The notes: generated from the sequence alone by a model not told the origin. Numbered from the stretch's first letter, positions 1 through 9,042 are shown. The stretch: 64,000 nt of DNA from a virus (IMGVR_UViG_3300020052_000004:1-64000); one strand, 5' to 3'. Made by a program: numbers and translations.

Positions 1-27
1 AGAGTAGATATCTTCAAAGCTGGTTAA
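1..27 (+). CDS. 3' end of an upstream gene, probably an FG-GAP fibre paralogue
   Basis: Only the last eight codons and the TAA (25-27) are in the window; they read RVDIFKAG. The next gene's blades end in AYIF-type strands, and a remnant after that gene reads AYIFQAG-stop, so this is probably the tail of a related beta-propeller gene. The bases after the stop (AAAATAGAAA) also match those after the remnant at 1743-1775. Identity beyond this cannot be judged. Confidence 0.4.
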   Translation, partial: RVDIFKAG

Positions 28-44
28 AATAGAAAGAACATAAA

Positions 45-1742
45 ATGGCATTTCCAACATCACCATCTAACGACGATCTTCATACAGAGTTCGGGCGTAC
101 ATTTAAATATTCATCTGCATCCAATTCTTGGTCAGTTGCAACTCCGGATGCACCAGAAGATAATGCACTGACAACTCAAGGATATGTTGATGTGCAGAGT
201 CTTCCTTTGACAGATGTTGCAGCTGGTTCAAAGGCATTTGTTCAAGACGGTAACAAGTTGTTTATCTTTACTGGCAGTGGTTGGTTTGAGATCGCTACTA
301 TCAACACAGCACCTACTATTACCGCTGGTGCTGATGCAACTTATGCATTGAACTCTGATGGTACTCCAACTGTTATTACACTTCAGGCGACAGACCCTGA
401 AGGAACACCAATTATCTGGGGATATCAAGTTACCAGCGGATCGTTAGAAGATATTACAGTTACTAATGTGGATAATGTATTCACAATTACTCCTGGAACA
501 GCGCCAGCAACATTTGATCTGGCATTCACAGCATCAGACGGTGTTAATATTGATACTTCAGTGAGTTCGTTTACATTAACATTTGGATCAGATTGGACAT
601 TAACTACACAACAAGCCAAGATACAAGCGTCTGATAAAGAAGGAAATGATTACTTTGGCTACTCAGTATCAATAGATGGTGATACGGTAGCTGTTGGTGC
701 TTATCAGGAAGACTCCACTGGTACTAATGCTGGTGCTGTATATGTATTTACCAGATCTGGTACTACATGGACACAACAAGCAAAGTTAGCAGCAACTGAT
801 ATCGGAGGGATTCAAAATGTATGGGTTGGTTTCTCAGTAGCAATATCGGGCGATACATTAGTTGCTGGTGGCTATCGTGCTAACGACCGTGGCGCTGCAT
901 ATGTATTTACCAGATCTGGTACTACATGGACACAACAAGCTAAACTTATATCAACTGATATACAACAAGATGATTGGTTTGGTTACTCAGTAGCAATAGA
1001 TGGAGATACAATAGTTGCTAGTGCAATGGGTGAAGACACTGGTGCTACTAATACTGGCGCTGCATATATCTTCACCAGATCAGGCACTACATGGACACAA
1101 CAAGCAAAGATTCAGGCATCGGATCGATCAACAAGCGCTTACTTTGGTAGCTCAGCAGCAATAGACGGCGATACAGTAATTGTTGGTGCTTTCGGAAAAA
1201 ATGCAGAAACTGGCGCTGCATATATATTTGCCAGATCAGGCACTACATGGACACAACAAGCTAAGATTTTATCATCCGATATACAGGCAGAGGATAAGTT
1301 CGGTCACTCAGTAGCAATAGATGGCGATACGGTAATTGTTGGTGCTTGGGGTGAAGACACAGGTGCTAATGCTGCCGGCTCAGCATATGTATTTACCAGA
1401 TCAGGAACCACATGGACACAACAAGCTAAGATTCAGGCGTCTGATCCAGAAGCAGTCGATCTATTTGGGTACTCTGTTGCAATAGAGGCTGATACGGTAA
1501 TTGTTTCTGCGCCGGTTGAAGACCCTGCCGGTCTTACTAGTGCTGGCTCAGCATATATCTTTACCAGAGATGGCACTACATGGACACAGCAAATCAAGAT
1601 TCTAGCATCGGATAGAGCATCAAGTGATGAATTCGGTACATCAGTTGCAATATCTGGCGATACTGTAATTGTTGGTGCAAAATATGAAGACCCCGATGGC
1701 ACTGGTGATGCTGGTGCTGCTTATATCTTTGTCGGCGGCTAA
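45..1742 (+). CDS. FG-GAP seven-bladed propeller fibre/appendage protein
   Basis: A 565-residue structural protein. Residues about 1-90 look like a virion attachment region. About 95-185 form a cadherin/Ig-like domain (NTAPTI...ATDPEGTPIIWG). From about 190 to the end are seven repeats of about 50 residues with FGYSVAIDGDTVIVGA...GAAYIFTRSGTTWTQQAK. That is the integrin-alpha/FG-GAP blade pattern. The extra strand before the first blade (WTLTTQQAKIQASD) and the missing one after the last suggest closure into a seven-bladed ring. It sits just before gp13, where T4 keeps baseplate, short-fibre and whisker genes, so a host-recognition or appendage role is inferred. The repeats are also near-identical at DNA level, which favours recombination. 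No strong Shine-Dalgarno is seen. Confidence 0.75.
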   Translation: MAFPTSPSNDDLHTEFGRTFKYSSASNSWSVATPDAPEDNALTTQGYVDVQSLPLTDVAAGSKAFVQDGNKLFIFTGSGWFEIATINTAPTITAGADATYALNSDGTPTVITLQATDPEGTPIIWGYQVTSGSLEDITVTNVDNVFTITPGTAPATFDLAFTASDGVNIDTSVSSFTLTFGSDWTLTTQQAKIQASDKEGNDYFGYSVSIDGDTVAVGAYQEDSTGTNAGAVYVFTRSGTTWTQQAKLAATDIGGIQNVWVGFSVAISGDTLVAGGYRANDRGAAYVFTRSGTTWTQQAKLISTDIQQDDWFGYSVAIDGDTIVASAMGEDTGATNTGAAYIFTRSGTTWTQQAKIQASDRSTSAYFGSSAAIDGDTVIVGAFGKNAETGAAYIFARSGTTWTQQAKILSSDIQAEDKFGHSVAIDGDTVIVGAWGEDTGANAAGSAYVFTRSGTTWTQQAKIQASDPEAVDLFGYSVAIEADTVIVSAPVEDPAGLTSAGSAYIFTRDGTTWTQQIKILASDRASSDEFGTSVAISGDTVIVGAKYEDPDGTGDAGAAYIFVGG

Positions 1743-1775
1743 TCTGGTAAAGCATATATCTTCCAAGCTGGTTAA
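1743..1775 (+). pseudogene. Remnant of an FG-GAP C-terminus after the stop codon
   Basis: Directly after the TAA at 1740-1742 and in the same frame the sequence reads SGKAYIFQAG then TAA (1773-1775). This resembles the final strand of the propeller and the RVDIFKAG end of the upstream gene. It looks like the old 3' end of a fibre gene left after recombination. Read-through of the first stop would add the same ten residues, but nothing shows that this happens. Confidence 0.5.
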
Positions 1776-1785
1776 AATAGAAACG

Positions 1786-1793
1786 TATAAATA
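1786..1793 (+). promoter_or_regulatory. Late promoter TATAAATA ahead of the neck genes
   Basis: Exact match to the T4 late -10 box read by gp55-RNA polymerase. It lies 34 bases upstream of gp13 and probably drives the 13-14-fibre-15 cluster. Confidence 0.7.
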
Positions 1794-1819
1794 GAAGATA
1801 AGAACAATAGGGAATTCAA

Positions 1820-2560
1820 ATGGCAGTAACAACACGAGATGGATTAATCGATTATTGCTTAAGAGCGCTCGGCGAACCTGTAGTTGAAATCAACATTGAT
1901 GACGCTCAAGTGGAAGACCGCGTTGACGAAGCCATAGAACATTGGAGAATGTATCATTACGATGGCATTGAGAAAATGTATCTAAAGCATCAGGTAACTC
2001 AAGAAGATGTTGATGCTCGGTCTATTCCTATTCCTGATTATGTTTACGGCGTTACCAAGGTATTTCCAATTGCCGCTGGAACGGGCACGTCAAAGTCAAT
2101 ATTCGATTTACAATATCAACTTCGTTTGAATGATTTGTATGATTTAACCTCCGTTTCAGTTATATACTATAAACAGGTTATGGGCCATTTGGCGTTACTA
2201 GATCATACATTGAACGGTTCACAACTGTACCGATTTAATAGACACACTGGAAGATTGTATATCGACGAATCATGGGGAGACAATATTCCCGTCGATTCAT
2301 ACGTTCTAGTTGAGAGTTATAGAGCTCTTGATCCGGCGACTTATCCTGCAGTTTATGGTGATCCATGGTTAAAGCACTATACCACAGCGCTTATTAAGAA
2401 ACAGTGGGCAGTTAACATAAAGAAATTTAGTGGATTGCAACTTCCAGGCGGCGTTACGATGGATGGAGATAAACTCTATGCAGAAGCCATAGAAGAAATT
2501 AAAGAATTAGAAGATACGCTAATCTCAAAATCTGCTCCATTGGAATTTTTCTTGGGATAA
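1820..2560 (+). CDS. 13: Neck protein gp13-like
   Basis: A 246-residue protein recognised as the T4 gp13 family of head-completion (neck) proteins, which form the connector ring between portal and tail in mature heads. Support is family resemblance (N-terminal TTRDGLIDYCLRALGEPVVE, then a helical region with ID..EHW) and its position before gp14 and gp15. It is shorter than T4 gp13 (about 309 residues), as in marine T4-like phages. The ATG follows AATAGGGAATTCAA, a weak ribosome site. It is separated from gp14 by three bases, so the two neck genes are probably translated together. Confidence 0.85.
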   Translation: MAVTTRDGLIDYCLRALGEPVVEINIDDAQVEDRVDEAIEHWRMYHYDGIEKMYLKHQVTQEDVDARSIPIPDYVYGVTKVFPIAAGTGTSKSIFDLQYQLRLNDLYDLTSVSVIYYKQVMGHLALLDHTLNGSQLYRFNRHTGRLYIDESWGDNIPVDSYVLVESYRALDPATYPAVYGDPWLKHYTTALIKKQWAVNIKKFSGLQLPGGVTMDGDKLYAEAIEEIKELEDTLISKSAPLEFFLG

Positions 2561-2563
2561 GTA

Positions 2564-3301
2564 ATGCGTAGCGTATATTTTTCACATGGAACCAAAAGAG
2601 AACAGCTTTTATTAGAAGATCTAATTATTGAAGCTGTTAGAATTTGGGGACAAGACTTTTTCTATATACCAAGGACACTTGTCGGTAAAGACAATATTCT
2701 CGGTGAAGATCGTTTGTCTGAATTTAGACATGCGTATCCTGTAGAGATGTATTTAGAATCGAATACTGGCTTTGAAGGACAAGGTGCCTTTGTAAGTAAA
2801 TTCGGTTTAATGATGGAGCAGTCTGCAACACTGACTGTCCCTAAAAGAACATGGCAAAGATTTGTTGGACAGTATGGTCAGACAGTTTTGCCAGGTAGAC
2901 CGGCAGAAGGAGATTTATTATATTTCCCTCTAACTGACGGTCTATTTGAAATCAAGTTTGTAGAGCATCAGGATCCGTTTTATCAACTTGGAAAATTGTA
3001 TGTATACAGACTTGAAGTTGAACTCTTCCAGTATGCATCAGAGAAAATTGCAACTGGCATTGAGGAGATCGATGCGTTTGAATCTCTACAATCATTCGAT
3101 GTAGAGAAACAGACATTCATTGATGATCAAGATCGTGTTGCCGATAATAACTTGTACAGACAAGAAGCTGCAGATATTATCTTCGACACGACAAACCCAT
3201 TCGGTGATGTTATTGAAACTGCAAAAGTACGGTACTCTGAAACAGCAGACTCAACATCAATTTTAGTAGATTCGGATCTATTCACAGTGGACTTAGACTA
3301 A
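2564..3301 (+). CDS. 14: Neck protein gp14-like
   Basis: A 245-residue protein matching the T4 gp14 family, the second neck protein that closes the filled head and joins it to the tail. The N-terminal stretch with REQLLLEDLIIEAV and DFFYIPRTLVGKD is typical of this family in marine T4-like phages, and the length is close to T4 gp14 (256). It starts three bases after gp13 and ends one base before the next ATG, so it belongs to the same late operon. No membrane segment or enzyme motif is seen. Confidence 0.87.
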   Translation: MRSVYFSHGTKREQLLLEDLIIEAVRIWGQDFFYIPRTLVGKDNILGEDRLSEFRHAYPVEMYLESNTGFEGQGAFVSKFGLMMEQSATLTVPKRTWQRFVGQYGQTVLPGRPAEGDLLYFPLTDGLFEIKFVEHQDPFYQLGKLYVYRLEVELFQYASEKIATGIEEIDAFESLQSFDVEKQTFIDDQDRVADNNLYRQEAADIIFDTTNPFGDVIETAKVRYSETADSTSILVDSDLFTVDLD

Positions 3302-3302
3302 C

Positions 3303-4259
3303 ATGGCAAGACAAGTAATTGAAGTAGGCGCATCAGCAAACGACGGAAACGGCGATACACTCAGAGCCGCCTTTATTAAAACCAACGAAATGTTTGGCGA
3401 ATTATATTCGATCCAATTTAGTCGTTTATATACAGATCTAATTGGAGCGCCAGAACTATTTAGCGGATCATATAATGATCTTACTGATGTTCCGCAAACT
3501 TCATTTAATGATCTTAGTGACCGTCCTGTATTTTTTGACGGTGAATTTTCTTCACTAACCAATCTTCCAACCACTTTGGCTGGTTATGGTATTACTGATG
3601 CATTTAATGGCTCATATAATAGTCTCGATGATTTGCCAATATTATTCAGCGGATCATATAACGATTTGACAAATACTCCGGATATTCCGGTCCTCGATCA
3701 ACAGCTGTTAACTACCTCTGTTCCAGAATTTGCCGGAATTCAATTTGCAGATGGCATACAGTATCGTGCATATTTAGGCCAAGATTTTGGCAAATATGTG
3801 TTTACACAGATAACTGACGTAAGTGTTATCCTTGGCCAAGGAGCTTCAGGATCTTGGAGACCGTATACATATGAACAGGGTTTTGTATCTTCTGCGGCAA
3901 GTAATCCAACATTAGAACATATTCCTGCTCCAGATAGTACTGGAAAATTTAACGGATTTTACCAGAGCGGCGTATATGAAATTACTGCAGTATTTAGCGC
4001 AATAGGCAATAATGCTAGGTCTACGATGGCGGTTACTATTAAAGCTGGGGACGATGGAGCTACTGCAAATTTGGGCACAATCGGCACAGAATTTGATGTA
4101 GTAAATAGATCAACGGCAACACTAAGTACGATTGTTAGATTTACTAGTCCTGTGCTAGAATCAAACCAAATTTGGTTTACAGCTTCAGATACAGAAGTTG
4201 ATGCTGCCGCAGTGAGTTATATTTCTAATGTTAACGTGACTATTAAGAAAATTGTCTAA
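3303..4259 (+). CDS. Fibre-like structural protein inserted in the neck cluster
   Basis: A 318-residue virion protein of unknown role. The N-terminus (VGASANDGNGDTLRAAFIK) is the short adaptor seen at the start of many T4-like fibre and structural proteins. Residues about 45-130 carry repeats of the type GSYNDLTDxP, as in trimeric fibre shafts. The last 130 or so residues are beta-rich (YEITAVFSAIG... NVNVTIKKIV) and resemble a C1q/TNF-like tip. It lies between gp14 and gp15, which are adjacent in T4, so a neck whisker or collar fibre is plausible. It overlaps gp15 at TAATG. Confidence 0.6.
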   Translation: MARQVIEVGASANDGNGDTLRAAFIKTNEMFGELYSIQFSRLYTDLIGAPELFSGSYNDLTDVPQTSFNDLSDRPVFFDGEFSSLTNLPTTLAGYGITDAFNGSYNSLDDLPILFSGSYNDLTNTPDIPVLDQQLLTTSVPEFAGIQFADGIQYRAYLGQDFGKYVFTQITDVSVILGQGASGSWRPYTYEQGFVSSAASNPTLEHIPAPDSTGKFNGFYQSGVYEITAVFSAIGNNARSTMAVTIKAGDDGATANLGTIGTEFDVVNRSTATLSTIVRFTSPVLESNQIWFTASDTEVDAAAVSYISNVNVTIKKIV

Positions 4260-4987
4260 TGTTAAGTAACAATATATATTATCACCAGATCACGCGAAAG
4301 ATTATCGTAGCTTTTGGTGCTCTATTCAGTAATATTAAAATTATTCGATCTAACGAAGGGATTGAAGTGCAAGGTATGGAAGTACCTATTGCATACGCTC
4401 CTAAGGAAAAATGGATTATGCGTATCGACCAGGATCCGAATTTGGATTCATATGTCTATACATCTTTGCCGCGGCTTTCATTTGAAATGACCGGTTTAAC
4501 ATACGATTCAACTCGCAAGGTTAATCGTATGAATTATATTTCGTGTGGCGATGGTACTGATACAGTGCAAAGAATGTATTCTCCAGTTCCATATAATTTC
4601 GAAATTTCATTATATGTAATAAGTAAAACTCAAGAAGATGCGCTACAGATCGTAGAACAAATATTACCAACATTTTCACCAGAATATACATTATCATTAC
4701 AACCTATTACCGATAATGATTTGGTGGTCGATGTTCCAGTTATTCTAAATAATATTAGCTTACAAGATGATTATGAAGGTGATTTCCAGACTAGAAGATT
4801 CATTACATATACGTTAAACTTTACTCTTAAAGCATACATGTATGGACCAATTAAGGATGGTAAAGTTATTACTACTACTGTAGTTGATATGACTAATCCG
4901 GATACTGGTGCAGCTATAGGCAATTATTCTGCAACAGGTGATTCATCAACGGGTGATGTAACAAGTGATCTTTGGAATAACTTTTAA
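4259..4987 (+). CDS. 15: Tail sheath stabiliser/terminator gp15-like
   Basis: A 242-residue protein of the T4 gp15 family, which caps the tail sheath and tube and docks the tail to the neck (T4 gp15 is about 272 residues). Family features include the start NNIYYHQITRKIIVAFGALF, the central SLPRLSFEMTGL and the later NYISCGDG. Its ATG shares a base with the stop of the preceding fibre gene. The next gene is the large terminase; there is no room for a gp16 small terminase in between, a gap usual in marine T4-like genomes. Confidence 0.88.
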   Translation: MLSNNIYYHQITRKIIVAFGALFSNIKIIRSNEGIEVQGMEVPIAYAPKEKWIMRIDQDPNLDSYVYTSLPRLSFEMTGLTYDSTRKVNRMNYISCGDGTDTVQRMYSPVPYNFEISLYVISKTQEDALQIVEQILPTFSPEYTLSLQPITDNDLVVDVPVILNNISLQDDYEGDFQTRRFITYTLNFTLKAYMYGPIKDGKVITTTVVDMTNPDTGAAIGNYSATGDSSTGDVTSDLWNNF

Positions 4988-4993
4988 TTATTA

Positions 4994-5014
4994 GTATCTA
5001 GAGATACATTATAC
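4994..5014. repeat. GTATC hairpin element, copy 1 (before terminase)
   Basis: Contains GTATC-TAGA-GATAC followed by ATTATAC. The same 21-base pattern recurs at 15844-15864 and 49427-49447. On the minus strand it reads TGGTATAATGTATC, an extended -10 box with the palindrome at the expected start point. On the plus strand it lies just upstream of the gp17 ATG, where a ribosome site would be expected but is not obvious. Function unknown. Confidence 0.6.
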
Positions 5015-5017
5015 CAT

Positions 5018-6628
5018 ATGGACCTGAATAAATTAAAAGTTTACAACAGTAATTCGAATCTTAAGGGGGCAGGTCAAGCAATACCGTTCTCCCAGCATGA
5101 AATCGAAGAATATTTGAAGTGTTCGGAAGATCCCGTCTATTTTATTCAGACTTATTGTAAAATTGTAACATTGGACCACGGTTTACAACCGTTCAATCTG
5201 TACCCATGTCAGATTAACAAGGTCAAAGTCATCCATGAAAACCGAAAGGTTATTCTCATGGAAGGACGACAGCAGGGTAAAACTACCACTTCCGCTGCAT
5301 ACATTCTATGGTACACTTTATTCCAATCAAATAAGACCGTTGCTATTCTTGCGAACAAGAAAGCAGCAGCTATGGAAGTACTTGATAGATATCAGACAAT
5401 GTACGAAGGTCTTCCAAAATGGTTACAGCAGGGTGTTACTACATGGAACAAGGGTGATATTGAATTAGAAAACGGTTCTAAGGTATTCACCGCTGCAACA
5501 TCTACATCTGGTATTCGTGGTAAATCGGTTAACTTACTATACGTTGACGAAGCTGCAATTATTCCAAACAATGTTGCCGAATCATTCTTCACATCAGTAT
5601 ATCCTACAATCTCTGCTGGTGAGACTACTAAGATTCTATTAAGCTCAACTCCTCTTGGATATAATCACTTCTGGAAATTCTGGACCGATGCTGAACAGGA
5701 CAAGAACGGATTCGTTAACTTGTTTATTCCGTACTGGGAGATTCCAGGTAGAGATGAGAAGTGGGCAGAAGAACAGCGTAGACTTCTTGGTGAGATTAAG
5801 TTTAACCAAGAAGTGCTGTGTACATTCCTTGGTTCTAGTTTGACATTAGTTGCCGCGGACACTATTGCACAAATGGCACCGGCAGCTGCCGAGTTTTCTT
5901 CCAATGACGGATTGGATATATACGAAAAACCTAAAGAAGGTCATGTATACGCTATGGCGGTGGATCCTGCCAAGGGAGTCGGTGGAGACTTCTCGGCAAT
6001 TGTTGTCGTAGATATAACACAAGTTCCATATCGCACCGTTGCTAAGTACAGGAATAAAAATATTCTTCCTATGCTATTTCCTACCGTGATACATAAGTTG
6101 GGAACCGATTATAATCAAGCTTATGTTCTAATAGAATTGAATGCTGGTGAACAAGTTGCCGACATTCTTTATAACGATATGGAATATGAGAATTTAATGT
6201 TTGTTACGCGTGATACTAAAGGTCAGAGCGTTTCAGCAGGTTTTGGTGGAGGTAAAACCCAATTGGGTGTATATACCGACAAGAAAACAAAAAGAATGGG
6301 CTGTTTTAACCTGAAAAGTCTCTTAGAGGGTAAAAAACTGCTAGTGAATGACGCTGATCTTATATCTGAAATTTCTACTTTCATTGAATCTAAAGGATCG
6401 TATGCAGCCGATGAAGGCTACCATGATGACTTAGTAATGTGTTTAGTTCTGTTTGCTTGGGCTTCTAGTAGTAATTACTTTGAAGATTTAAGTAATATAA
6501 ATATAAGGCAAGCGATCTATGAGAATCATATGGCAGCAATTGAGAATCAGTTGACACCCTTTGGTTTTTATAATGATGGTCGAGAAACAGACGAAGAAGC
6601 TTCCATCCGACAGCTTCTTTCATCATAA
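5018..6628 (+). CDS. 17: Terminase large subunit gp17
   Basis: The 536-residue packaging motor and headful nuclease that pumps DNA through the portal. The N-terminal ATPase has Walker A GRQQGKTT (residues 83-90) and Walker B LLYVDEA (173-179). The C-terminal RNase H-like nuclease has AVDPAKGVGGDFSAI, the ELNAG segment and YHDDLVMCL near the end, which supply its acidic residues. T4 gp17 is 610 residues; this shorter form is normal in marine relatives. The ATG lies immediately after hairpin element copy 1, without a clear Shine-Dalgarno. Confidence 0.96.
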   Translation: MDLNKLKVYNSNSNLKGAGQAIPFSQHEIEEYLKCSEDPVYFIQTYCKIVTLDHGLQPFNLYPCQINKVKVIHENRKVILMEGRQQGKTTTSAAYILWYTLFQSNKTVAILANKKAAAMEVLDRYQTMYEGLPKWLQQGVTTWNKGDIELENGSKVFTAATSTSGIRGKSVNLLYVDEAAIIPNNVAESFFTSVYPTISAGETTKILLSSTPLGYNHFWKFWTDAEQDKNGFVNLFIPYWEIPGRDEKWAEEQRRLLGEIKFNQEVLCTFLGSSLTLVAADTIAQMAPAAAEFSSNDGLDIYEKPKEGHVYAMAVDPAKGVGGDFSAIVVVDITQVPYRTVAKYRNKNILPMLFPTVIHKLGTDYNQAYVLIELNAGEQVADILYNDMEYENLMFVTRDTKGQSVSAGFGGGKTQLGVYTDKKTKRMGCFNLKSLLEGKKLLVNDADLISEISTFIESKGSYAADEGYHDDLVMCLVLFAWASSSNYFEDLSNINIRQAIYENHMAAIENQLTPFGFYNDGRETDEEASIRQLLSS

Positions 6629-6640
6629 AAACAGTGAAAT

Positions 6641-6648
6641 TATAAATA
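6641..6648 (+). promoter_or_regulatory. Late promoter TATAAATA before gp18
   Basis: Exact T4-type late -10 box, 44 bases upstream of the sheath gene, which has a good AAGGAG ribosome site. Confidence 0.75.
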
Positions 6649-6691
6649 ATAAATCATCCGAGTTGGATTTTTAATAATAAGGAGTTGCAAC

Positions 6692-9004
6692 ATGCCTTTT
6701 CTAGTTAGCCCAGGCGTAGCAGTAGTCGAGAAAGACTTTAGTTCAATTGTACCAGCGGTCTCTTCATCTACCGGCGCTTTTGCTGGCCCATTTTCATGGG
6801 GACCAGTTAATTCACCATTGAGAATTTCTTCAGAAAACGAACTAGTTTCAAAACTAGGAAAGCCTACTGATGCGAATTATCAATCATTCTTTTCTGCAGG
6901 CAATTTCTTAGCCTACACGAATACATTATATGTTAACCGTACTGACGGTGATGGCCTGCTAAACGCTTCTAGCGTACAGTCTGGTCCTGTAGCTTCAGCG
7001 GATATTTCTATCACAGAGCAAGGTAGTGGTTACACTGCTGCTGAAACTCTAACTGCAACAGTAGAATTTGCTGAACCACTTATCGGCGGTTCAACAGCAG
7101 AAGGCACATTGATGTGGGAAGAGTACGATGCAATTAACGGCCTATGGCGCGTTAGCGGTATTCAACTAACTTCTGCCGGTGGTGGATACGTTAATCCACC
7201 AGCAATTACTATCAGTGATCCTGCTGCTGGTACTACTGCAACTGCTGCAGTATCAAGAATTGTAAAAACCGGCGTCAAGATCAAAAATATCGATGACTAC
7301 CAAAATAATTTTTCTGAAACGCATTTGCATAACGGAGAGTTTGCTGCTAAGTATCCAGGCACACGTGCTAACGGTGTTACAGTATACTTGATTGATGCAA
7401 ACAACTGGGCTTCAATGCCAGTTACAGTTCAGAAACAATTTACTGGCGCTCCAGGTACTTCTGATTACGCTGCTGTAAACGTTGGCGCTAATGCATTAGA
7501 CGAATTGCACATCTTGGTTGTTGACAATTCTAAGGGCTCTTTTACTGGCGTAAGCGGTGCAGTATTAGAGAAGTTTGAATATGTCTCTAAACTAAGTGAT
7601 GCTAAGAGATCTGATGGCACCAATATCTACTATAAAGATATTGTTAATAACCAGTCTAACTACTTGTGGGCACTAGCTACTCCAGCTGCTATTCAGGAAA
7701 AAGCTTTAGCTCTTGGTGTAACTTCCACTACAACAGATGATGCCGGCAATATTACTATTTCTGATAGTACTAAGTTTGCAGAGCTTTCAAGCTTCATGAA
7801 CGAGTTCAATGCATCTAATAGTGCTGTCGAATTCAAACTAAGTCTTTTTGGCGGTTCAAACGAAGGTGTGCACACTATTTCTGGCATTACCACAACTACA
7901 GCTAACGATGCTATCACTGCATACGTTATTACAGTTACTAGTGAAACTATTGCCGAAACTGCTGCAGTAGCTGTCACTAGCGTTGGAGATGCATATAATT
8001 GGGGAAGTTCTTCTGACATCATAGTTGATAGCGGATTCCAATTGGCCGTTTTAAATTCTACATTTACTGATGGTGTTGCTTTGGCTGGTGGTGCTGATGG
8101 TTCAGCTCCTACTGACGGTCAAGTTCAAGAAGCATATGCAGCTTTTGCTAACACAGACGATTACGAAATCTCTTTAGTTGTTGCTGGTAATGTTTCTACA
8201 ACGGTTGCAAACTATCTAATCACATCTTTGGCTGAAGTTCGTAAAGATTGTATCGTATTCATCTCTCCACGCAATGCTAGCGGTAATCATTGGATCACCT
8301 CTACTCAAGCCGGCGTAACCCCAGAAAATGCAGCGATTGCATACAAAAATGCGGTTAACGCTAGCTCTTCATACGGTGTTATTGATTCTGGCTGGAAGTA
8401 CCAGTATGATGCATACAATGACAAGTACCGTTGGGTTCCATTGAATGGTGATACTGCTGGCTTATGTGCTCGCGTTGACTTTACTGCCGATCCATGGTAT
8501 TCACCAGGTGGTTTCAACCGCGGTCAGATTAAGAACGTTGTTAAGTTGGGCTACAACCCTAACCAAACTCAACGTGATGCACTATACACAGAAGGTATTA
8601 ACCCAGTAGTTATCTTCCCAGGACAGGGAACTGTTCTATACGGAGATAAGACTATGTTAGCTAAACCTTCAGCATTCGATCGTATTAACGTACGTCGCTT
8701 GTTCATCGTATTGGAAAAATCCATTGCTACCGCTGCTAAGTACCAGTTGTTTGAATTTAACGATTCATTTACTCGTGCTCAGTTCCGCAACTTGGTTGAA
8801 CCGTTCCTACGTGATGTACAAGGTCGCCGTGGTGTTGTTGACTTCAAGGTTGTTTGTGATGAAACAAATAACACTGGCGAAGTTATCGATCGTAACGAAT
8901 TTGCTGCTGATATCTACATCAAGCCAAACCGTTCAATCAACTTCATCACTCTAAACTTTGTTGCGGCTCGCTCTTCAGTAAGCTTCAGCGAATTAGGCGC
9001 ATAA
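6692..9004 (+). CDS. 18: Tail sheath protein gp18
   Basis: A 770-residue contractile sheath subunit. The start MPFLVSPGVAVVEKDFS and the C-terminal domain (NFITLNFVAARSSVSFSELGA, preceded by FLRDVQGRRG) are characteristic. It is longer than T4 gp18 (659). Much of the excess is an insert at residues about 95-190 with two GSGYT/GGGYVNPP-type repeats, probably a surface-exposed domain. The start is set by AAGGAG seven bases upstream. A hairpin and a late promoter separate it from the tube gene, matching the high output needed of both. Confidence 0.95.
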   Translation: MPFLVSPGVAVVEKDFSSIVPAVSSSTGAFAGPFSWGPVNSPLRISSENELVSKLGKPTDANYQSFFSAGNFLAYTNTLYVNRTDGDGLLNASSVQSGPVASADISITEQGSGYTAAETLTATVEFAEPLIGGSTAEGTLMWEEYDAINGLWRVSGIQLTSAGGGYVNPPAITISDPAAGTTATAAVSRIVKTGVKIKNIDDYQNNFSETHLHNGEFAAKYPGTRANGVTVYLIDANNWASMPVTVQKQFTGAPGTSDYAAVNVGANALDELHILVVDNSKGSFTGVSGAVLEKFEYVSKLSDAKRSDGTNIYYKDIVNNQSNYLWALATPAAIQEKALALGVTSTTTDDAGNITISDSTKFAELSSFMNEFNASNSAVEFKLSLFGGSNEGVHTISGITTTTANDAITAYVITVTSETIAETAAVAVTSVGDAYNWGSSSDIIVDSGFQLAVLNSTFTDGVALAGGADGSAPTDGQVQEAYAAFANTDDYEISLVVAGNVSTTVANYLITSLAEVRKDCIVFISPRNASGNHWITSTQAGVTPENAAIAYKNAVNASSSYGVIDSGWKYQYDAYNDKYRWVPLNGDTAGLCARVDFTADPWYSPGGFNRGQIKNVVKLGYNPNQTQRDALYTEGINPVVIFPGQGTVLYGDKTMLAKPSAFDRINVRRLFIVLEKSIATAAKYQLFEFNDSFTRAQFRNLVEPFLRDVQGRRGVVDFKVVCDETNNTGEVIDRNEFAADIYIKPNRSINFITLNFVAARSSVSFSELGA

Positions 9005-9006
9005 TA

Positions 9007-9030
9007 TAAGCAGGGGGAGACCCCTGCTTA
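9007..9030 (+). terminator. Hairpin after gp18
   Basis: Perfect 10-bp stem TAAGCAGGGG/CCCCTGCTTA with a GAGA tetraloop, directly after the sheath stop codon. No T-run follows, so it may protect the mRNA 3' end or be a weak terminator. Confidence 0.6.
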
Positions 9031-9034
9031 CTTG

Positions 9035-9042
9035 TATAAATA
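9035..9042 (+). promoter_or_regulatory. Late promoter TATAAATA before gp19
   Basis: Exact late -10 box five bases after the gp18 hairpin and 31 bases upstream of the tube gene, which has an AAGGAG ribosome site. Confidence 0.75.

Noticed and set aside
602-1740. Regular DNA repeats resembling a CRISPR-like array
   Set aside because: The repeats are in frame, encode FG-GAP blades and lack unique spacers of constant length.
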